Shown piece by piece: positions 58,998 to 64,000 of a DNA stretch of 64,000 nt. The first letter of the stretch is position 1. Every line of letters begins with the position of its first letter. Origin of the DNA: an uncultured Lachnospiraceae bacterium (lineage in GTDB: Bacteria > Bacillota > Clostridia > Lachnospirales > Lachnospiraceae); the NCBI GenBank assembly GCA_910588285.1, contig CAJUQB010000011.1, positions 3,244-67,243 on the forward strand, given 5' to 3'. The translations under genes and the position numbers were made by a program. Under the pieces are notes generated by a model. It searched no databases. It was given only the letters and a program-made list of their open reading frames with translations, and had not been told where the DNA came from.

Positions 58998-59103
58998 AGT
59001 ATACACGATTTGAAAAAAAATGGAAAGATAAAGCAAAGAAAAAGAGAGAAAAAAGCTTTTTTCTAAATTATGAATTGCAATTTAAATGGAAAAGAGTTAT
59101 AAT
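58998..59103. promoter_or_regulatory. Divergent promoters of the receiver-synthetase and chemoreceptor genes
   Basis: Minus strand: TTTCCA (59026-59021), 17 bases, TATACT (59003-58998). Plus strand: TTGCAA (59075-59080), 17 bases, TATAAT (59098-59103). Confidence 0.6.
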
Positions 59104-59143
59104 GAACCAATAGACAGTAAACTACGTAGGAGGATGCATCGTT

Positions 59144-60877
59144 ATGAGCAAACACATTGGAACAAAAATTTTCGCTTTCCTGGCCTTGATCATTGTGCTT
59201 CAGATAGCTTTTATTATTCTGGCAATGAGTGGTCTGTCCAAGATCAGTGCGAACAACAAGAAGACCATGGACATCTTCGTGGAGATGAACGTGAAGAAGG
59301 GGGAAGTCGGCAAGGGTATTTCGGATGTGCGTATGGTGGGAGAATTGATCGTAATACTGGATGATCCGGTCAAGGTACAGACATATGCCGAGGAGTTGGA
59401 TTCAGAGATTGAGATACTGCTGACTGCCATGGAGACGGTACAGTCCCTTGCCGGCCAGGCGGGAGATCCGGTTTTGTCGGAGGATATTGCGAAGCTTCGT
59501 GCTTCTGTGGATGAGTCCATTGAGATCATCCGTGAGGCCCGGGAGATCAAGCTGGGAGGAGATAAGGATGCAAGCTATGCTTATCTCGACGACAACCTGC
59601 TTCCGGTGCTTGCAGATATTACCGAGCTGCAGACATCCTGCAGCGAGGAGATTGAGCTGAAGATGGAAGAGGCCCGGGAGACCCTGCTTTTCACGATTTC
59701 ATCCGTGCAGATCTTTATGCTTGTAGTAGCAGTGGCGATTGTAATCATTATTATCCTTACCGTGTTTGTGATCACCAAGACCGTTGCCAAGCCGGCAAGA
59801 TATGCCTCTACTCAGATGAACAACATCATTGGCAAGATCAGCCGGGAGGAGGGAGACCTTACCGAGCGTATCGAGGTTAAGACCAAGGATGAGATCGGAC
59901 AGCTGGCAGGCGGCATCAATGATTTCCTGGAGCAGCTGCAGGGGATTATGCAGAAGCTGAAGGGCCAGTCCCAGAGCATGCTGCAGTGCGCCCAGACTAC
60001 CATGAGCCGGGTAAGCGAATCCAACGACAATGCCAGCAATGTATCTGCGGCTATGGAAGAGCTGGCGGCCAGCATGGAGGAGGTAGCGGCTACCATTGCA
60101 GATATTGCGACAGCCAGTGAAGAGATGCTGTCCTCCGTTCAGTCCATGAACGGCCAGGCTGAGGAAGGTGCGAACCTGGTTCAGGAGATCAAGCAGCGTG
60201 CAGAGGAGATCAACGAGAATACCGTACAGAGCAAGCATACCATTGACAATATGGTGAAGGAGATCCGTGAGACATTGGAGAGCGCTGTGGAGGAGAGCCG
60301 CAGTGTGGATAAGATCAATGAGCTGACAGACGAGATCCTGAATATTTCCAGCCAGACCAACCTGCTGGCCCTGAATGCTTCCATTGAGGCCGCCAGAGCA
60401 GGAGAGGCAGGCAAGGGATTTGCAGTTGTTGCAGATGAGATCCGTATGCTGGCAGAGAACAGCAAGAATACAGCCAACAACATTCAGGAGATCAGCCAGC
60501 TGGTAACAGCAGCTGTGGCGAAGCTGGCAAGGAATGCAGAGTCCATGCTTCAGTTCATCGACCAGAAGGTGCTGACCGACTACGATGGATTTGTAGGAGT
60601 TGCAAAGCAGTACTATGATGATGCTGATAATATGAATCATATTCTGAGTGATTTCTCCATGTACACGGCTGATATTGAGGATACCATGAAGAATGTGAAC
60701 GAAGGGATCAACGGTATTTCTACCACTGTGGATGAGAGTGCCAAGGGAGTTGCCAGTGCAGCAGAGAATGCCGGACTTCTGGTGGATGCCATCTCTCAGA
60801 TTCAGGAAGAGGCTCAGAACAGTGAGAATATCTCCGTTCAGCTGAGTCAGGAAGTGAAGCGGTTTAAGAATGTATAA
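59144..60877 (+). CDS. Methyl-accepting chemotaxis protein
   Basis: The 577-residue receptor has a membrane span near residues 9-31, a four-helix-bundle sensor domain of about 150 residues, a second span (VQIFMLVVAVAIVIIIILTV, about 187-208), HAMP, and a cytoplasmic signalling hairpin. The hairpin tip is ISSQTNLLALNASIEAARAG followed by EAGKGFAVVADEIRMLAENS, the conserved CheA/CheW contact. There is no C-terminal CheR-binding pentapeptide. AGGAGG precedes the start at 59144. No other chemotaxis or flagellar gene is nearby. It is divergent from the receiver-alarmone synthetase gene. Confidence 0.93.
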   Translation: MSKHIGTKIFAFLALIIVLQIAFIILAMSGLSKISANNKKTMDIFVEMNVKKGEVGKGISDVRMVGELIVILDDPVKVQTYAEELDSEIEILLTAMETVQSLAGQAGDPVLSEDIAKLRASVDESIEIIREAREIKLGGDKDASYAYLDDNLLPVLADITELQTSCSEEIELKMEEARETLLFTISSVQIFMLVVAVAIVIIIILTVFVITKTVAKPARYASTQMNNIIGKISREEGDLTERIEVKTKDEIGQLAGGINDFLEQLQGIMQKLKGQSQSMLQCAQTTMSRVSESNDNASNVSAAMEELAASMEEVAATIADIATASEEMLSSVQSMNGQAEEGANLVQEIKQRAEEINENTVQSKHTIDNMVKEIRETLESAVEESRSVDKINELTDEILNISSQTNLLALNASIEAARAGEAGKGFAVVADEIRMLAENSKNTANNIQEISQLVTAAVAKLARNAESMLQFIDQKVLTDYDGFVGVAKQYYDDADNMNHILSDFSMYTADIEDTMKNVNEGINGISTTVDESAKGVASAAENAGLLVDAISQIQEEAQNSENISVQLSQEVKRFKNV

Positions 60878-61133
60878 GGCCGTAGCGGCTTACCTGATCC
60901 TTGTGAATATCATTTCCTTTCTGGTGATGGGGCTTGATAAGCACAGAGCAAAAGTACATAAATGGCGGGTTTCGGAAAAAACGCTATTTCTTCTGGCGCT
61001 GCTTGGAGGCAGCGCCGGAAGTGTTTCAGGGATGTATACCTTCCACCATAAGACCAGACACTGGTATTTTGTGTGGGGGATGCCTGCTATTTTGTTCTTG
61101 CAAATTGTGTTGGGAATCGTTATAATAAGATAA
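60870..61133 (+). CDS. DUF1294-family small membrane protein
   Basis: The 87-residue protein has three hydrophobic segments (AYLILVNIISFLVMGLDK, TLFLLALLGGSAGSVSGMYT, ILFLQIVLGIVIIR) with the DUF1294 pattern, including DKHRA, SEKTLFLLALLGGSAG and KTRHWYF. Its start overlaps the last eight bases of the chemoreceptor gene, so translation is probably coupled. No function is established for this family. Confidence 0.85.
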   Translation: MYKAVAAYLILVNIISFLVMGLDKHRAKVHKWRVSEKTLFLLALLGGSAGSVSGMYTFHHKTRHWYFVWGMPAILFLQIVLGIVIIR

Positions 61134-61199
61134 CTGTCAGCGCTCCAGTGGCATAGAGCCTGGCATTGAATTGCAACGAGGAGAAAGGATGGTAAGACC

Positions 61200-62438
61200 A
61201 TGTATTCATTTGAAGAAGTAAAAGCAGCAGACCCACAGGTGGCAGAGGCCATTGCCGCAGAGCTGGAGCGTCAGAACAGCCATATTGAGCTGATTGCCTC
61301 CGAGAACTGGGTGAGCCCGGCAGTGATGGCAGCAATGGGAAGCCCCATGACCAATAAATATGCGGAGGGTTATCCGGGAAAGCGCTATTATGGCGGCTGC
61401 CAGTGTGTGGATGTGGTAGAGAATCTGGCCATTGAGCGGGCGAAGAAGCTGTTTGGCTGCGATTATGCCAATGTGCAGCCCCATTCCGGCGCACAGGCCA
61501 ACATGGCGGTGCAGTTTGCGATCTTGAAGCCAGGAGATACTGTCATGGGAATGAACTTAGACCACGGCGGACACCTGACCCATGGAAGTCCGGTGAATTT
61601 TTCCGGATCTTATTTTCATATTGTGCCCTATGGGGTCAATGATGAGGGCTTTATTGATTATGATGAGGTTCGCAGGGTGGCATTGGAATGCAGGCCCAGG
61701 ATGATTATTGCAGGCGCCAGTGCCTATGCCAGAACCATTGATTTCAAGAGATTCCGTGAGATTGCGGATGAGGTGGAAGCAGTTCTTTTTGTAGATATGG
61801 CGCATATTGCCGGACTGGTGGCGGCAGGACTTCATCCCAGCCCCTTCCCCTATGCAGACGTGGTGACCACCACCACCCACAAGACCCTGCGGGGCCCCAG
61901 AGGCGGTATGATCCTTGCCAATCAGGCGGCAGCGGACAAGTATAATTTTAACAAGGCAGTATTTCCGGGGATCCAGGGCGGTCCGCTGATGCATGTGATT
62001 GCAGCCAAGGCTGTCTGCTTCCAGGAGGCTCTGGAGGACAGCTTCAAGGTATATCAACAGAATATCATTGACAATGCCCAGGCATTGGCCAAGGGCTTGA
62101 TCAGCCGCGAGATTAAGCTTGTGAGCGGCGGCACGGATAATCACCTGATGCTGGTGGATTTGACCCCCTATGAGCTGACCGGTAAGGATGTGGAGAAGCT
62201 TCTGGATTCTGTCAATATTACCTGCAACAAGAATACGATCCCCAATGATCCCAAGTCTCCCTTTGTGACCAGCGGAGTGCGTCTGGGCACACCGGCAGTG
62301 ACCTCCCGCGGCTTCCGGACAGAGGATATGGATCAGGTGGCACAAGCCATTGCAATTATGATCCAACAGGGAGAGGCTGCAGCTGATCAGGTGAAGGCGA
62401 TTGTGAAGGGATTAACGGACAAATATCCTCTGAAATAG
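61200..62438 (+). CDS. glyA: Serine hydroxymethyltransferase
   Basis: GlyA interconverts serine and glycine with tetrahydrofolate, supplying one-carbon units. The 412-residue PLP enzyme has HIELIASENWVSPAVMAAMG, the tetrahydrofolate-site ENLAIERAKKLFGCDYANVQ, and the PLP lysine in VVTTTTHKTLRGPRGGM. SGVRLGTPAVTSRGF is near the C-terminus. GAGGAGAAAGGATGGTAAGACC precedes the start at somewhat long spacing. Only 66 bases separate it from the previous gene, too few for a glycine riboswitch. Confidence 0.96.
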   Translation: MYSFEEVKAADPQVAEAIAAELERQNSHIELIASENWVSPAVMAAMGSPMTNKYAEGYPGKRYYGGCQCVDVVENLAIERAKKLFGCDYANVQPHSGAQANMAVQFAILKPGDTVMGMNLDHGGHLTHGSPVNFSGSYFHIVPYGVNDEGFIDYDEVRRVALECRPRMIIAGASAYARTIDFKRFREIADEVEAVLFVDMAHIAGLVAAGLHPSPFPYADVVTTTTHKTLRGPRGGMILANQAAADKYNFNKAVFPGIQGGPLMHVIAAKAVCFQEALEDSFKVYQQNIIDNAQALAKGLISREIKLVSGGTDNHLMLVDLTPYELTGKDVEKLLDSVNITCNKNTIPNDPKSPFVTSGVRLGTPAVTSRGFRTEDMDQVAQAIAIMIQQGEAAADQVKAIVKGLTDKYPLK

Positions 62439-62558
62439 GTGATCTGTGGCGGGGAATAACAATTTTGTAATATTTTTATCAATTATGTGGAATTTTGCGC
62501 TATTTTTAAGATATTATTAAGAAATCACGGGACACATTTTGGGGCTGTATATGATAAG

Positions 62559-62598
62559 ATGGTTGTAAACAGAAGATATAGGTTTACAACCATTTTTT
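62559..62598 (+). terminator. Intrinsic terminator between glyA and the HlyD-like gene
   Basis: ATGGTTGTAAAC (62559-62570) and GTTTACAACCAT (62582-62593) pair perfectly over 12 bases and are followed by a T-run. It lies 120 bases beyond glyA and 38 bases before the next start, so it could end glyA or attenuate the adaptor gene. Confidence 0.8.
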
Positions 62599-62636
62599 AT
62601 GACAGGATGATATCCTGGAAGGAGGCAAATAGCAGA

Positions 62637-64000
62637 ATGAGTAAGAAAAAGGTGGGAATTATTATTGCAGTAGTTGTGATTCTTGCAGCTGCTGTGGCAG
62701 TGGGGGCATTTTTCCTGCTGCGGAGGGGAATCGGTTCCACAAGCAATGGGGATAAGGTGTATGTGGAATCCGTGGCATCCATCAATGGAGCCAACAGCGG
62801 TGTACAGAACCGGTATTCCGGAACCATTGAGCCCCAGGAAACCTGGGATGTGAAGAAGAATCCGGAGAAAACGGTGAAGGAGCTGCTGGTGGCAGAGGGT
62901 GATATGGTGGAGGTGGGAACACCTCTGTTTGAGTATGATACCGATGAGATAGAGGGACAGATTGCCCAGGCCAAGCTGGAGCTGGAGGGGATTAACAATG
63001 AGATTTCCGGCTATTACAGCCAGATTGAATCCCTGAAGAAGGAGCGGGCAGAGGCGCCGGAGGATGCGAAGTTCCAATATACCACTCAGATCCAGACTGT
63101 GGAGACCTCCATCAAGCAGGCAGAATTCAATAAAAAGAGCAAGAATATTGAGATTGGGAAGATGGAAGAATCCATGAACAATTCCGTAGTAACCAGCGAG
63201 CTGGCAGGCATAATCAAGCAGATCAGCGAAAACGGATATGACCCCTACAGCGGGGAGGAGCTTCCCTACATCAGCGTGCTGGCAGTGGGAGATTTCCGGG
63301 TTAAGGGCCTGGTGAATGAGATGAATATCGGAAGCATCATGACAGGCTCCCCGGTTTTGATTCGGTCCAGGGTGGATGAGGAGCAGACCTGGAGCGGGAC
63401 GATTTCCGAGGTGGGAACCCAGGGGGAACAGGATAATAACAATGGCTATTATGAGGGGGGCGGCACAGAGACTGCCACAAAGTATCCCTTCTATGTGTCA
63501 CTGGATACCTCGGATGGGCTGATGCTGGGACAGCATGTTTATATTGAGCTGGATTTTGGCCAGACGCAGAAAAAGGAAGGAATCTGGCTCTACGATACAT
63601 ATGTGGTTTATGAGGAGGATGGCAGCACTTACGTATGGGCAGATAACGGAAAGGGCCGGATTGAGAAGCGGGCCATTGAGCTGGGAGAATTCGACGGGAA
63701 TCTGTTTATGTATCAGATCCTGTCAGGCCTGACCGAGGAGGACTATGTGGCATATCCCATGGAATCCCTTTATGAAGGTGTAGAGACAGTGACCAATCCG
63801 GAGGAAGTAGACTACAGCTCGCCCATGTACAACCAGGATATGGGAGGAATGGAAGGCGGATTTGAGGACGGAATGCTCCCAGAGGGAGGAATGGAAGGCG
63901 GATTTGAGGACGGAATGCTTCCGGAAGGAGGAATGGAAGGCGGCCTTGAGGACGGAATGCTTCCGGAAGGAGGAATGGAAGGCGGCCTTGAGGACGGAAT
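62637..64000 (+). CDS. HlyD/MacA-type membrane fusion protein, 3' truncated by the window
   Basis: At least 454 residues are visible. A membrane span near residues 6-30 (VGIIIAVVVILAAAVAVGAF) anchors the protein. The first half-lipoyl segment is EPQETWDVKKNPEKTVKELL, followed by a coiled-coil hairpin (about 105-170) and the second half with VVTSELAGIIKQISENGYDP. A beta-barrel domain follows. These adaptors link ABC or other exporters to the envelope; the partner should lie beyond the right edge. GGAGG is eight to ten bases before ATG 62637. From 63843 the coding sequence enters 14-residue tandem repeats. Confidence 0.85.
   Translation, partial: MSKKKVGIIIAVVVILAAAVAVGAFFLLRRGIGSTSNGDKVYVESVASINGANSGVQNRYSGTIEPQETWDVKKNPEKTVKELLVAEGDMVEVGTPLFEYDTDEIEGQIAQAKLELEGINNEISGYYSQIESLKKERAEAPEDAKFQYTTQIQTVETSIKQAEFNKKSKNIEIGKMEESMNNSVVTSELAGIIKQISENGYDPYSGEELPYISVLAVGDFRVKGLVNEMNIGSIMTGSPVLIRSRVDEEQTWSGTISEVGTQGEQDNNNGYYEGGGTETATKYPFYVSLDTSDGLMLGQHVYIELDFGQTQKKEGIWLYDTYVVYEEDGSTYVWADNGKGRIEKRAIELGEFDGNLFMYQILSGLTEEDYVAYPMESLYEGVETVTNPEEVDYSSPMYNQDMGGMEGGFEDGMLPEGGMEGGFEDGMLPEGGMEGGLEDGMLPEGGMEGGLEDG
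63843..64000 (+). repeat. 42-base in-frame tandem repeat in the HlyD-like gene
   Basis: Units begin at 63843, 63885, 63927 and 63969 (the last cut by the window). Each encodes GGMEGGFEDGMLPE or a close variant with Leu for Phe. Copies differ by only a few bases, so repeat number may vary between strains. Confidence 0.9.

Noticed and set aside
61134..61199. Glycine riboswitch before glyA
   Set aside because: The gap is 66 bases, and no aptamer-like stems are visible.
1..64000. tRNA, rRNA, transposase or integrase genes
   Set aside because: No intergenic stretch shows cloverleaf or rRNA sequence, and no frame carries transposase or integrase motifs.

Overview
The window looks like chromosome of an anaerobic, GC-moderate member of the Clostridia, most likely a gut Lachnospiraceae (inference). 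The grounds are the oxygen-sensitive class III ribonucleotide reductase (nrdD/nrdG), strong AGGAGG ribosome-binding sites on nearly every gene, five AraC-type regulators beside glycoside hydrolases, GPH, CUT2 and MsmX-type sugar uptake genes, a holin-like type I toxin, and an Etf-linked acyl-CoA reductase. I see no rRNA, tRNA, prophage, transposase or CRISPR array.

Layout. 1-4.7 kb: the end of uppP, then a decayed rhamnoside locus (GH78 rhamnosidase with frameshifts and a GPH transporter lacking its middle) opposite an intact AraC regulator. 4.7-12.6 kb: a membrane spermidine-synthase-like protein with larB, a GNAT/TetR pair under a promoter with two operators, a type I toxin-antitoxin locus, a GntR/membrane-protein pair, a palindromic intergenic element, ferritin and a broken HipA-like kinase gene. 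12.6-22.8 kb: crotonase, a low-GC AAA-ATPase/nuclease-like protein, two AraC regulators, glycogen phosphorylase and a GH2 enzyme behind a structured leader. 22.8-33 kb: an operon of CoA-transferase, acyl-CoA dehydrogenase and EtfBA; then nrdD, nrdG, dut, a phosphoribosyltransferase-like gene and a stand-alone sugar-ABC ATPase. 33-38 kb: nitroreductase, a MATE pump, and an AraC gene followed by a two-gene operon resembling the alpha and beta subunits of C-glycoside deglycosidases. 38-46.3 kb: P-type ATPase, rarA, aminotransferase, an EIIC-like membrane protein, a PilZ protein and a small alarmone synthetase. 46.3-57.6 kb: an AraC-GH39 fusion regulator divergent from an operon of CUT2 sugar transporter, GH3 and beta-phosphoglucomutase. 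57.6-64 kb: a 55-residue protein, a response regulator fused to a (p)ppGpp synthetase domain, a divergent chemoreceptor, glyA, and an HlyD-type adaptor that runs off the end with 14-residue tandem repeats.

How it fits together. Much of the region is glycan and plant-glycoside scavenging in modules of one AraC-type sensor plus transporter or hydrolase. A second theme is nucleotide second messengers: a c-di-GMP-type PilZ protein with a degenerate HD-GYP-like tail sits just before one alarmone synthetase, and a second synthetase domain is wired to a receiver domain and lies beside a chemoreceptor. The most unusual points are the receiver-alarmone synthetase fusion, the C-deglycosidase-like pair, an 83-base leader element present in two copies at the same position relative to a promoter (before GH2 and before the AraC of the deglycosidase-like operon), and the compact type I toxin-antitoxin locus. 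Family names come from recognising motifs by eye; no database search was run.
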